A stretch of 64,000 nt of DNA from an uncultured Marinifilum sp. (GTDB lineage Bacteria > Bacteroidota > Bacteroidia > Bacteroidales > Marinifilaceae): contig NZ_OY781918.1 of the NCBI RefSeq assembly GCF_963677195.1, forward strand, positions 2,840,923 to 2,904,922, in the 5' to 3' direction. Shown here in pieces: positions 19,545 through 28,344 of this stretch (position 1 is its first letter; each line of letters begins with the position of its first letter). The notes under the pieces were generated by a model. The model had not been told where the DNA came from, did not search any database, and saw only the letters and a list, made by a program, of their open reading frames with translations. Both the position numbers and the translations under genes were made by a program.

Positions 19545-20774
19545 ATGAAGTTGAAAATTCAGATATTTTTTATTCTAATATTTTTATCTGCATCATGTCA
19601 GAAGCCAGATGTAAAATATGTTTATGTGGATGGTAAAAAAATTTATTCGCCACAAGGTGAACCATTGCATTTAAAAGGTGTGAACCTAGGAAATTGGTTA
19701 CTGCCCGAAGGTTATATGTTCAAAATGAAAAACTGTAACTCGCCACGCTTGATTGATCAAGCTATACGAGAATTGATTGGGAACACTGCTACTACAGCTT
19801 TTTGGGACTCTTTTCTGGAAAATTACATCACAGAATCCGATATAAAATGGTTATCAGACGCAGGGGTAAATATCATACGTTTACCTTTCGATTATCGTTT
19901 ATTAACTCATGATGATTTTTTGGGAAGAGATATTCATGCTTATAAATATTTGGACAAAGCCATTAGTTGGTGCGAAAAATACAATATTTATGTATTACTT
20001 GATATGCATGCTGCTCCAGGAGGTCAAACTGGTGATAATATTGATAATAGTGATGGTTTTCCCTGGTTAATGGTAGACGAAGGCATGCAACAAAAGGTTT
20101 GTGATATTTGGCAAGGGATAGCAAAAAGATATGCAAAGAATACCACAGTAATTGGATATAATTTGTTAAACGAGCCTATTCCACAATATTTTGATAAGGA
20201 TAGCTTAAAACCTTATTTAGAGCCTTTGTATAAAAAGATTACCAAAGCAATAAGAGTGGTTGATAATAAGCATATTGTATTTTTAGGAGGTGCTGTTTGG
20301 GAGACAGATTTTTCAGTGTTTTCGGAACCTTTTGATGATAAGTTGGTTTATACATTTCACAAATATTGGATGCCTCCTAAACAAAAGGAAATACAGCAGT
20401 ATCTTGATTTTAGAGATAAGTACAATGTTCCAGTTTTTATGGGTGAAAGTGGTGAAAATGAAGATGCTTGGGTTAGAAGTTTTAGAGAATTGTTGGATAA
20501 GCATGAAATTCATTGGACATTTTGGCCATATAAGAAAATGGATAATACACGTGGACCAATGAATTTTGATAAACCTAATGGATACGATAATTTCGTTAGG
20601 TACGCAGAAGGTAATAGAAGTTCATTTCAAGAAATAAGATCCTTAAAGGATAGTCTGGATGGAATAAATAAAGACGATATTGTGACTTTGCTTAAAGAAT
20701 TTGTGGAAAACAGCAAATTTGAAAATTGTTATCCGAATAAAGGATATTGCAAGGCCTTAGGTTTAAATGATTAA
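19545..20774 (+). CDS. GH5-family exo-beta-1,3-glucanase-like lipoprotein
   Basis: A 409-residue clan GH-A enzyme. The ATG giving MKLKIQIFFILIF is taken as the start because it begins a lipoprotein signal with lipobox SASC. The body matches GH5 exo-glucanases of the fungal EXG type: LKGVNLGNWLLPEGYMF near the N-terminus, IIRLPFDYRLL, acid/base YNLLNEP (about residue 208), and nucleophile MGESGEN (about 300). It probably removes glucose from the non-reducing ends of beta-1,3-glucan in the periplasm or at the surface. The gap of about 140 bases after it shows no hairpin. Confidence 0.88.
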   Translation: MKLKIQIFFILIFLSASCQKPDVKYVYVDGKKIYSPQGEPLHLKGVNLGNWLLPEGYMFKMKNCNSPRLIDQAIRELIGNTATTAFWDSFLENYITESDIKWLSDAGVNIIRLPFDYRLLTHDDFLGRDIHAYKYLDKAISWCEKYNIYVLLDMHAAPGGQTGDNIDNSDGFPWLMVDEGMQQKVCDIWQGIAKRYAKNTTVIGYNLLNEPIPQYFDKDSLKPYLEPLYKKITKAIRVVDNKHIVFLGGAVWETDFSVFSEPFDDKLVYTFHKYWMPPKQKEIQQYLDFRDKYNVPVFMGESGENEDAWVRSFRELLDKHEIHWTFWPYKKMDNTRGPMNFDKPNGYDNFVRYAEGNRSSFQEIRSLKDSLDGINKDDIVTLLKEFVENSKFENCYPNKGYCKALGLND

Positions 20775-20915
20775 ACTGTTTTAATGAATAGGAAGTGATT
20801 TTTCGCATTTGATTCTGGATTAAACAATCTGCTTTAAATAGTTGTAAGCAATTATGTGTGAGTAGCTATTAAACTAAATGAGAATTGGATTTAAAAACAA
20901 TTAAAAAAAACCACA

Positions 20916-22406
20916 ATGAAACTAAACAATCTATGTGTAATTTTTATGAGCTTAAGTATGATGGCTTGTAATGTAAAAGATAAAAATTTGCTAGTTGATA
21001 TTTATGAAACATCAGCAGCAGGGAATCAACTTCAAAAAATAGATGCGTCTTCGGCTGAAAAAATCGATGCGGAAATAAAAATTAATCCAGATCAGAAATA
21101 TCAGGAAATAATCGGATTTGGAGGTTCCTTTACCGAGTCGACTGCTTACCTAATGAATAAAATGGGCAAAGAAAACCGTAAGCTTATCATTGATGCTTAT
21201 TTTGGTGAGAGTGGTGCAAAATATTCCTTAACCAGAACTCATATCAATTCCTGCGATTTTTCGCTAAGCAACTATTCGTATGCTCCTGTTGAAGGAGATA
21301 AGGAACTGAAACATTTCTCTATCGACGAAGATCGTGACGATATCATTCCAATGATAAAAGAGGCAATGGCAGTTTCGAAAGATGGATTCAAAATTATGTC
21401 ATCGCCATGGACCGCACCTATTTGGATGAAAGATAATAAGGAATGGAAAGGTGGAAAACTATTGCCTGAATATTACGATACCTGGGCTTTGTTTTTCTCG
21501 AAATATATAAACGAATATAAAAAAGAGGGAATTGATATTTGGGGAATTACAGTTGAGAACGAACCCTTGGGTAATGGTTACAACTGGGAAAGTATGCATT
21601 ATACTCCAGAAGAAATGGTTGATTTTGTGAGTAATCACTTGGGACCAAAACTAAAGGCTGATGGTCATGATGTGAAGGTATTGGGTTACGACCAAAACAG
21701 AGATGAGTTGAAAGAGTGGGCCGATATTATGTATAAAGATGAACAATCTGCTGAATATTTCGATGGAATGGCCATTCACTGGTACGCGAGCACTTACGAT
21801 TATATGCCCGACGTTTTGCAATACACACACGATAAAGCTCCCAATAAACTGATGATTCAGTCGGAAGCTTGTAATGATGCCGAAGTTCCTCACTGGAACG
21901 ATGATGCTTGGTATTGGAAAAAAGAAGCAACCGATTGGGGATTCGATTGGGCACCTGAAGAGCAAAAGCACTTGCATCCTAAATATGTTCCGGTATATCG
22001 TTATGCACGCGATATTATTGGTTGTTTAAACAACTGGGTACAAGGTTGGGTAGACTGGAACATGGTATTGGATACTCAGGGCGGTCCAAACTGGGCAAAT
22101 AACTGGTGTTTGGCTCCTGTTATTGTCGATCCTGAAAAAGATGAGGTGTATTTTACTCCAGTGTACCACACCTTGGCGCATTTTAGCAAATACATTCGTC
22201 CTGCTGCTACCCGAATTGGCTTTGAAGTTAATAATGATGATTTAATGGTAACAGCAGCTCAAAATCCTGATGGTTCAATAGCTGTTGTGATTTTGAATAT
22301 GAAAGAAGAAGCCAAACAAATAAAATTAGTATTGGCAGGAAAAGAAACGGCATTTACAATTGATGCTCAGGCCATTCAGACTGTGATGATCAAGTCTGAA
22401 CGCTAA
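20916..22406 (+). CDS. GH30 beta-1,6-glucanase / glucosylceramidase-type lipoprotein
   Basis: A 496-residue GH30 enzyme with a lipoprotein signal (lipobox MMAC). The N-terminal beta part contains IIGFGGSFTESTAYL; the barrel carries acid/base TVENEP (about residue 214) and nucleophile QSEAC (about 316); a C-terminal beta-sandwich completes the GH30 fold. GH30 enzymes in laminarin loci commonly cut beta-1,6-linked side chains or gentiobiosyl units, and that is the likely role beside the beta-1,3-specific GH16 and GH17 enzymes. The subfamily (GH30_1 or GH30_3) cannot be decided by eye. Confidence 0.92.
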   Translation: MKLNNLCVIFMSLSMMACNVKDKNLLVDIYETSAAGNQLQKIDASSAEKIDAEIKINPDQKYQEIIGFGGSFTESTAYLMNKMGKENRKLIIDAYFGESGAKYSLTRTHINSCDFSLSNYSYAPVEGDKELKHFSIDEDRDDIIPMIKEAMAVSKDGFKIMSSPWTAPIWMKDNKEWKGGKLLPEYYDTWALFFSKYINEYKKEGIDIWGITVENEPLGNGYNWESMHYTPEEMVDFVSNHLGPKLKADGHDVKVLGYDQNRDELKEWADIMYKDEQSAEYFDGMAIHWYASTYDYMPDVLQYTHDKAPNKLMIQSEACNDAEVPHWNDDAWYWKKEATDWGFDWAPEEQKHLHPKYVPVYRYARDIIGCLNNWVQGWVDWNMVLDTQGGPNWANNWCLAPVIVDPEKDEVYFTPVYHTLAHFSKYIRPAATRIGFEVNNDDLMVTAAQNPDGSIAVVILNMKEEAKQIKLVLAGKETAFTIDAQAIQTVMIKSER

Positions 22407-22494
22407 GCCGACAAGGTGCTAAGTTTTTTCTTTGAGTCTTAGTGTCTTTGCGTTTAAATTGATTTATGTTTCTCCAAATTATTATATAATAGAA

Positions 22495-23505
22495 ATGAAA
22501 ATATATATCAATATTCTAATTCTCTTCATTTTGGTGGGATGTAAGCCCGGTGAGATGAATAACAAAGTCTCAATTTCAGGAAGAAGTATTCTTGTAAACG
22601 ATTCTGTCTATCTGATTAAAGGAGTTTGCTATCATCCCGTTCCAAAGGGAAGTAAAGAGAGAAGCTTTGAAACTTTAGGTCAGGATTTAAAATTGATGAA
22701 TGAAGCTGGAGTCAATACAATTCGCTTGTATTCTCCAATTGATAATAAGTTGGTCTTAGATCAAATCCATAAAGCCGGAATAAAGGTAATTGTTGGTTTT
22801 GGATACAATCAAAAAGGACATTACGATATGCTTTCCGGAACATTTGCTGATTACATTATCAAATACAAATCGCATCCTGCCATTTTGTTTTGGGAATTGG
22901 GTAATGAGTACAACTATCACCCCGAATGGTTCGAGGGAGACATGACAAACTGGTACAATGCTTTGAATCATGCGGCTCTTAAAATTCACGAAATAGACAA
23001 ATTACATCCGGTGGCAACCGCTCACGGAGAATTACCTGATTCTTTAGCTCTTTCTGTTTGTACTGATATTGATATCTGGGGAATGAATGTTTACCGCTGG
23101 GATAATCCGGGAAGTATATTTATAGAATGGAAGACCATTTGCAATAAACCCATGTACTTGTCCGAAGCTGGAGCTGATAGCTACATGACCATTGCCAGGA
23201 GCGGATATGAGCAAGGGGAAAATCAAAAGGCTCAAGCCGATGCTACAAGAAAAATTATAGAATCTACATTTAAGAATCAGGAAATCTGTTCTGGTCTTGC
23301 TCTCTTTGCCTTTGTTGATGAATTCTGGAAAGCTGGTAATATCCATGCGCAGGATGCTGGAGGATGGGCTCCAAACAGTAGTGGAGTGCCCTACGATGGA
23401 GCCCCAAACGAAGAATATTGGGGAATTGTAAATATAGATAGAAGTAAGAAGCAAGCCTTTCAGGTTGTAAAAGAAAAATATACTGGCTTAGTTCAGTCTA
23501 ACTAG
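22495..23505 (+). CDS. Clan GH-A TIM-barrel glycosidase/transglycosidase-like lipoprotein
   Basis: A 336-residue lipoprotein (start at MKIYINILI, lipobox LVGC) with a clan GH-A barrel: KGVCYHPVPKGS, AGVNTIRLYSP, acid/base WELGNEYNYH (about residue 136) and nucleophile YLSEAGAD (about 223). The pattern resembles GH2 catalytic barrels and GH72 beta-1,3-glucanosyltransferases, but the GH2 jelly-roll domains are absent. I cannot assign a family. Cleavage or rearrangement of beta-glucan oligosaccharides is likely from the locus. The gap before it contains a tag-like stretch (CTTTGAGTCTTAGTG) of the low-complexity intergenic kind frequent in this phylum. Confidence 0.72.
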   Translation: MKIYINILILFILVGCKPGEMNNKVSISGRSILVNDSVYLIKGVCYHPVPKGSKERSFETLGQDLKLMNEAGVNTIRLYSPIDNKLVLDQIHKAGIKVIVGFGYNQKGHYDMLSGTFADYIIKYKSHPAILFWELGNEYNYHPEWFEGDMTNWYNALNHAALKIHEIDKLHPVATAHGELPDSLALSVCTDIDIWGMNVYRWDNPGSIFIEWKTICNKPMYLSEAGADSYMTIARSGYEQGENQKAQADATRKIIESTFKNQEICSGLALFAFVDEFWKAGNIHAQDAGGWAPNSSGVPYDGAPNEEYWGIVNIDRSKKQAFQVVKEKYTGLVQSN

Positions 23506-23524
23506 TTTAATCAAGCTTCGAAGA

Positions 23525-24484
23525 ATGAGAAATTCAATATTTTTATCATTGATATTTTGCACATTTATTTGTTGTTCTCCACAGAAAAAAGATAAGGAAA
23601 TGCTACATATTTTTAAAAATGAAAATCTGGAAATTTGCATTGATATGCCATTGGAGAATTATCAGTTTTCGAGGTTCGATTGGACTGGCAAAATTACATC
23701 CGTAAAATTTAAAGGCATACCTGTTTCTACTCAGGAAAAGATAGATGGCGATAAGGACAACATTTATGGTAAAGGCTTTTACAACGAGTTTGGGATTGAA
23801 ATGCCTGTTGGATTCGATGAAATAAAAGAAGGAGAGAGCTTTCCTAAAATTGGAGTGGGAGCATTACAAAAAGAGGGAAAATATTACGCTTTCAGCCAAA
23901 AATATGAGATTCAAGCTGCCAATTTTGAGATCAGTACCGATGTAAATAAAATTACGATGGAATGTAAATCGCAAATCGTAAATGGCTACTCTTATATCCT
24001 GAAAAAGGAAATTGAATTGTTGAAAAATGGATTTGTAATTCGATATCAGCTAAACAATACCGGGATAAAAACCATAACTACTAACGAGTATTGTCACAAT
24101 TTTTTAGCCATTAACAAAGAATTAATGGGAAGCGATTACATCTTAAAATTTCCTTTTGCTTTGCAGCCCGAAATATTCGATGCAGCCTTAAATCCGGAAG
24201 GAAAAGTGCTTGTTGATAAAGAACAAATTACTTTTAATGATACACCGGAAGAACAATTCTTTTTTGGAAACCTGTCAGGGGATAAAATGGTTGAGGCCAG
24301 TTGGGAGTTAATCAATACAAATAGTAAAATTGGAATTAGAGAAAGCGGAAATTTTAAAACCAGTAAAATAAATCTTTGGGGATGGAAACATGTAATAAGT
24401 CCCGAATTGTTTTTCGATATCAATTTAAAACCCAATGAGAAAATTGAGTGGAGCAGAACATATAGTGTTTTTGAAGTAGATTGA
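23525..24484 (+). CDS. Aldose-1-epimerase-like lipoprotein
   Basis: A 319-residue exported protein with a lipoprotein-type signal (IFCTFICCS). The rest is all-beta and matches the galactose-mutarotase-like fold: FSRFDWTGKITSVKFKG, FYNEFGIEM near the substrate groove, and NEYCHNFLAIN, which supplies the histidine expected in this fold. It probably interconverts sugar anomers or binds a sugar released by the locus enzymes. It lies 20 bases behind the GH-A lipoprotein gene and is likely co-transcribed with it. Sequence is distant from classical GalM, so the substrate is open. Confidence 0.7.
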   Translation: MRNSIFLSLIFCTFICCSPQKKDKEMLHIFKNENLEICIDMPLENYQFSRFDWTGKITSVKFKGIPVSTQEKIDGDKDNIYGKGFYNEFGIEMPVGFDEIKEGESFPKIGVGALQKEGKYYAFSQKYEIQAANFEISTDVNKITMECKSQIVNGYSYILKKEIELLKNGFVIRYQLNNTGIKTITTNEYCHNFLAINKELMGSDYILKFPFALQPEIFDAALNPEGKVLVDKEQITFNDTPEEQFFFGNLSGDKMVEASWELINTNSKIGIRESGNFKTSKINLWGWKHVISPELFFDINLKPNEKIEWSRTYSVFEVD

Positions 24485-24527
24485 GTGTGATTTTAGATTG
24501 TGAAATAGGAAGTGCATCAATTAAAAT

Positions 24528-24602
24528 CCTTCAGCTATCAGCTTACAGCATCAAGCTAATGTTTTTTTGAAAGCTGAAGGCTGACTGCTGGAAGCTAAAA
24601 AT
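24528..24602. repeat. AGCT-word mosaic with inverted repeat in the last PUL gap
   Basis: The gap contains many overlapping AGCT/CAGC words. CCTTCAGCT (24528-24536) and AGCTGAAGG (24572-24580) are perfect inverse copies, and GCTGAAGGCTGACTGCTGG follows. Its composition is unlike the flanking genes. It looks like one of the dispersed intergenic repeats common in Bacteroidota genomes; whether it has relatives elsewhere in this genome cannot be seen here. Confidence 0.5.
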
Positions 24603-24665
24603 GTAAATAACACAATTATAAAAAGATAAAACTCGTTTAAAACGTTATAGATAAAATAGAAAAAA

Positions 24666-26018
24666 ATGGATGTAAAACTTTCATTAAAAGAAAAAATAGG
24701 ATACAGTTTAGGAGATACAGCCTCCCATTTTGTATGGGATATGGTAGGTTTCTGGATTTTGATTTTCTACACCGATACTTTTGGAATATCGGCTGCAGCT
24801 GCCGGAACCATTATGCTAATTGCCCGCTTTTGGGATATGATTAGTGATCCGATTATGGGAATTATTGCCGATCGTACAAAAACACGCTGGGGAAAATTCA
24901 GACCTTATATTTTATGGATGGCTTTACCTTATAGCGTGCTGGCTGTTCTTACTTTTACAACACCCGACTTGGGACCTACTGGTAAGGTGATTTACGCAGG
25001 AGTTACATACATTCTTTTGATGTCGGTTTTTACAGCTATAAATCTTCCATATTCCTCTTTAGGAGCCGTTATGACATCTGATTCTTACGAGCGGGCAGGC
25101 TTAAACTCATATCGATTCATCTTCGCTTTTGTGGGGCAGTTTATTGTTTCGGGAACCGCATTAAGTTTGGCTTTGTATTTTGGCGGAGGCGATAATGCCA
25201 AAGGATATCAGTACACTTTAATACTGTTTTCCATTATCAGCTTTATCTTGTTTATGATTACTTTTAAAACAACAAAAGAAAGAGTACAACCTCCAAAAGA
25301 GCAAAAACAAAATTTAAAGGAAGATTTTAAAAATCTTTTTAAAAATAGACCTTGGCTAATTTTATTTTTTGTGGGAATTGTATCATTTATCATGTTTGCA
25401 ATGCAAAACTTATCCATTGCCTATTATTTTAAATATTACATAGGAAATGAAGAAAATGTGCAGCTATTTAATGTGATTGGAACCATAGCTTTAATTGTGG
25501 CAATTCCTTTCTCAAAACCGCTGGCAAAACAATTCGGCAAACGCAATGTGTTTTTGGCTAGTTCATTGCTTTCCGGATTTTTCTTCATCTGCCTTTACAT
25601 TCCATCTGCCGAGAATACAATTATGATTTATTCCTTTAATATTTTGGCAAAAATGGCTTATGCACCTGCAGTTCCATTACTATGGACCATGCTTGCCGAT
25701 ACCGCCGATTACTCGGAGTGGAAAACCGGACGACGTTCCACCGGACTCGTATTTTCTGCAGCTACATTTGCTCAAAAAGCAGGCTGGGGTATTGGTGGAG
25801 CTTTAGCCGGATGGTTATTGGCTGTTTTTCAATTTACGCCAAATGTAGAACAGACCGAAACGGCCATTACAGGTATTAAACTAATGATATCAGTAATTCC
25901 AGGAATTTTGTACATGTCTTGCGCAATTCTTCTCTATTTCTATACCATCGATCATGATACCTGTGTGGTGATGAAAAAAGATTTAGACCAAAGACGCTTG
26001 GCAGAAGTTTCTCAATAA
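24666..26018 (+). CDS. GPH-family glycoside:cation symporter (MFS), second
   Basis: A 450-residue symporter of the MelB/UidB group: LKEKIGYSLGDTASHFVWD at the N-terminus, helix 2-3 signature RFWDMISDPIMGIIADRT followed by KTRWGKFRPY, a charged central loop, and DTADYSEWKTGRRSTG in the second half. About 12 membrane helices. It is the last gene of the glucan locus before a strong terminator. It is only distantly similar to the other GPH protein in this window, so the two probably carry different sugars, for example a beta-1,3 and a beta-1,6 disaccharide. That division is inference. Confidence 0.9.
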   Translation: MDVKLSLKEKIGYSLGDTASHFVWDMVGFWILIFYTDTFGISAAAAGTIMLIARFWDMISDPIMGIIADRTKTRWGKFRPYILWMALPYSVLAVLTFTTPDLGPTGKVIYAGVTYILLMSVFTAINLPYSSLGAVMTSDSYERAGLNSYRFIFAFVGQFIVSGTALSLALYFGGGDNAKGYQYTLILFSIISFILFMITFKTTKERVQPPKEQKQNLKEDFKNLFKNRPWLILFFVGIVSFIMFAMQNLSIAYYFKYYIGNEENVQLFNVIGTIALIVAIPFSKPLAKQFGKRNVFLASSLLSGFFFICLYIPSAENTIMIYSFNILAKMAYAPAVPLLWTMLADTADYSEWKTGRRSTGLVFSAATFAQKAGWGIGGALAGWLLAVFQFTPNVEQTETAITGIKLMISVIPGILYMSCAILLYFYTIDHDTCVVMKKDLDQRRLAEVSQ

Positions 26019-26060
26019 AAATAATGCGATAGGTAATACTTATCTTCATTTGGTTTGGTA

Positions 26061-26094
26061 AAGCTTACTTCGGAAACGGAGTGGGCTTTTTTTT
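26061..26094 (+). terminator. Terminator closing the glucan locus
   Basis: A 12-bp stem with G-U pairs (AAGCTTACTTCG / CGGAGTGGGCTT) and a GAAA tetraloop is followed by eight T. It lies just after the last symporter gene and faces the converging mechanosensitive channel gene. Confidence 0.88.
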
Positions 26095-26188
26095 GTTATA
26101 AAGTAAGACCTTTTAAGAATTATAGATATTTAATCAGAATTAAATTATTATAGAATAAGTTCAATTCTTATTATATTTAATAATTGAC

Positions 26189-27076
26189 TTATTCCTTTGT
26201 TATTTTAAAGGGAGTTTCTTGTCTAAGATAAACGGTTTGATGAGGAAATGGAATTTCGATATTATTCTTATCAAATTCTTCCTTAATCGATTTATTTAAA
26301 TCGCATTTCATAACAAAACTTTTACCTGAATCTGCAGCCCAAATATAAGCTCTTAAAAGAATACCAGAATCACCTAGGCTAATAACTCTAACAATAACAG
26401 GAGGTGTGTTCTCTAACTTATCTATATCACTTCTATTGTCTATAAAATTAGGATGAGCAAGAGCTTGTGTTTGCATAATTTCAATTGCCTTATCTATATT
26501 AGAATTATAGCTAATACTAAGCTCGAGAAAAGCACAAATTTTTGCATCTCCAATGGTAGAGTTCAAAATGGTTTCCGAACTTATTACAGAATTGGGGATA
26601 ATTACCCTTCTGTTTTCAGGATTCTTAATAATAGTATGACGTAAGGTTATGTCTTCAACAGTACCAAAGTGAAGTTCTCCAATCTTAATAAAGTCTCCAA
26701 CACGAAACGGCTTGAATATAACAATAAAAATACCACTAACAATGTTAGAGAAAGCTTGCTGCGATGCAAAACCAACTATGGCAGCCAAAATACCCGCACT
26801 GGCCAAAAGACTCATACCAAGATTTTTTAACTCGGGTATGGAGTAAAAAATAATGATTATAACTACAATGAAAATTAGAAAACTTACCGCATTTTTTAAA
26901 AAATTATAGTTGGTAGGATCTACATTTAATTTGTTAGCAGCTTTTTTTAACATGCGATTCATAAAGAAATGAATCAATTTTGATAGAATTAATCCTGCAG
27001 CTGCAGCCATAAGAATAAACAAAAGCTTATAGCCTATTCCGAGATCTTTAATTAATGTTTCAAGCGTTTCTAACAT
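26189..27076 (-). CDS. MscS-family mechanosensitive channel
   Basis: A 295-residue small-conductance mechanosensitive channel that releases solutes on hypo-osmotic shock. Three membrane helices are visible in the first 115 residues; the third is the pore helix with GILAAIVGFASQQAFSNIVSG. Then follow the beta domain (PFRVGDFIKIG, GTVEDITLRHT, RRVIIPNSVISSE) and a C-terminal alpha/beta domain ending IEIPFPHQTVYLRQE. A close paralog lies about 15 kb away on the same strand. The gene stands alone, converging on the glucan locus. Confidence 0.92.
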   Translation of the reverse strand: MLETLETLIKDLGIGYKLLFILMAAAAGLILSKLIHFFMNRMLKKAANKLNVDPTNYNFLKNAVSFLIFIVVIIIIFYSIPELKNLGMSLLASAGILAAIVGFASQQAFSNIVSGIFIVIFKPFRVGDFIKIGELHFGTVEDITLRHTIIKNPENRRVIIPNSVISSETILNSTIGDAKICAFLELSISYNSNIDKAIEIMQTQALAHPNFIDNRSDIDKLENTPPVIVRVISLGDSGILLRAYIWAADSGKSFVMKCDLNKSIKEEFDKNNIEIPFPHQTVYLRQETPFKITKE

Positions 27077-27292
27077 TGTTTCTAGTAGTTGATTAATTTA
27101 AAGATACAATTATTCAAATTTATTTTATGATACCAAAGAGAAAAAGGAAATATGAGCATAGATTATTTTATATTTTAAGACACAAAATTATTCGCTAATA
27201 TTTTGTGTTCTTTAATTTGTTAATTAGACTTGTATGTGTAATTTGATGTTAAGCTTAAGCTTAGTTTTGTTAATAATAATGAAATTTATAAA

Positions 27293-28198
27293 ATGAGTAA
27301 TTATAAAAAAGACCAATATAGTTCTGAAACACACACACCTTATTCCAATACACTTCAAAATGAAATTATCCTTGTTAAAAAAGCTTCAGGCGAGGAAGAA
27401 CCTTTTATTTTGGACAAATTAGCTCGCTCTTTAAAAAACGCTGGAGCTGATGATTCAAGTATCGAAAATATTCTAAATAATATTCAGGATTGGGTTTTTT
27501 CAGGAATTACAACCAAACAAATATATTCCAGAGCTTTTAAATTACTGCGTCGAATTAAGAAATCCTCGGCAATGCGATATCGCTTAAAGCAGGCTATAAT
27601 AGACTTAGGACCAACAGGCTATCCTTTCGAACAGTTTATAGGTCAGATATTCGAAAAACAAGGTTGCGAAATAAATGTTGGAGTAGTAGTAGAGGGTTTT
27701 TTTGTTAATCATGAAATGGATGTTGTTGCCACACAAAATAATATTCAACACCTTGTTGAGTGCAAATACCATAAGGATCAAGGTAAAAATGTAAGTATTC
27801 AGGTACCATTGTATGTACACTCGAGAGTAGGTGATATTGTTCATAAAAGAAATCAATTACCGAAATACAAAGGGCTTAATTTTCAGGGGTGGCTTATTAC
27901 AAATACAAGATTTTCAGAAGATTCGATATTATACGGAACAGGTTGCGGCTTAAAACTTTTAGCTTGGGATTATCCTAAACAGCGTGGTTTAAAAGAAATT
28001 GTGGAAGAGCTTCGCTTGTATCCTGTAACCATACTACATAATTTAAACAGAAAACAAAAGCAGGAACTTGTAAACAAGGGAATAGTAACTTGTTTTCAGT
28101 TAAAAGAAAATGTAGAGGTTTTAGATACAATTTTATTAAGTGACAGAAAAAATAAACTGCTAAGGAAAGAGCTTCAGGAAATTTGTGCTGTACGATAG
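27293..28198 (+). CDS. ATP-cone plus Mrr-like PD-(D/E)XK nuclease protein
   Basis: A 301-residue protein. Residues about 25-110 form an ATP-cone-like domain (ILVKKASGEEEPFILDKLA..., KQIYSRAFKLLRR), the allosteric nucleotide-binding module known from ribonucleotide reductases. Residues about 115-235 resemble the Mrr/restriction-endonuclease fold, with the catalytic elements HEMDVVA and VECKY (D...ExK) intact. The C-terminal part (LNRKQKQELVNKGI...) looks like a helix-hairpin-helix. A nucleotide-controlled DNA nuclease role is likely, but its target is unknown. No modification gene is nearby, so it is not an ordinary restriction system. An ACACAAAAT/ATTTTGTGT hairpin lies about 90 bases upstream. 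Confidence 0.78.
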   Translation: MSNYKKDQYSSETHTPYSNTLQNEIILVKKASGEEEPFILDKLARSLKNAGADDSSIENILNNIQDWVFSGITTKQIYSRAFKLLRRIKKSSAMRYRLKQAIIDLGPTGYPFEQFIGQIFEKQGCEINVGVVVEGFFVNHEMDVVATQNNIQHLVECKYHKDQGKNVSIQVPLYVHSRVGDIVHKRNQLPKYKGLNFQGWLITNTRFSEDSILYGTGCGLKLLAWDYPKQRGLKEIVEELRLYPVTILHNLNRKQKQELVNKGIVTCFQLKENVEVLDTILLSDRKNKLLRKELQEICAVR

Positions 28199-28244
28199 GT
28201 ATTTGCAGCTACCCAAATAGCTTATATGATTACTATTTTCATTC

Positions 28245-28308
28245 TACTCAAGAAAATAAGAATTGTAAAAAAAAAATCGCCACCGGATGAAGGGTGGCGA
28301 TCTCTTAA
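28245..28308. repeat. Dispersed terminator-bearing repeat, copy 1
   Basis: About 65 bases, starting at tactcaagaaaataagaatt and running through the hairpin TCGCCACC / GGTGGCGA to ctcttaa, recur almost unchanged at 45036-45101 beside the tRNA-Arg genes. The identity extends beyond the hairpin, so this is a copied segment, not two independent terminators. Confidence 0.75.
28267..28301 (-). terminator. Rho-independent terminator, - strand (distal)
   Basis: Read on the - strand, an 8-bp stem TCGCCACC / GGTGGCGA is followed by ten T. It is the second of two hairpins downstream of the PepSY-like gene and is identical to the tRNA-Arg terminators. Confidence 0.85.
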
Positions 28309-28344
28309 AAAATATACCATCCTACAGATAAATTTGTATAGTGA

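Noticed and set aside
27129..27200. 23-codon frame MIPKRKRKYEHRLFYILRHK
   Set aside because: Overlaps a hairpin, no ribosome-binding signal or terminator of its own, and length is within chance in AT-rich DNA.
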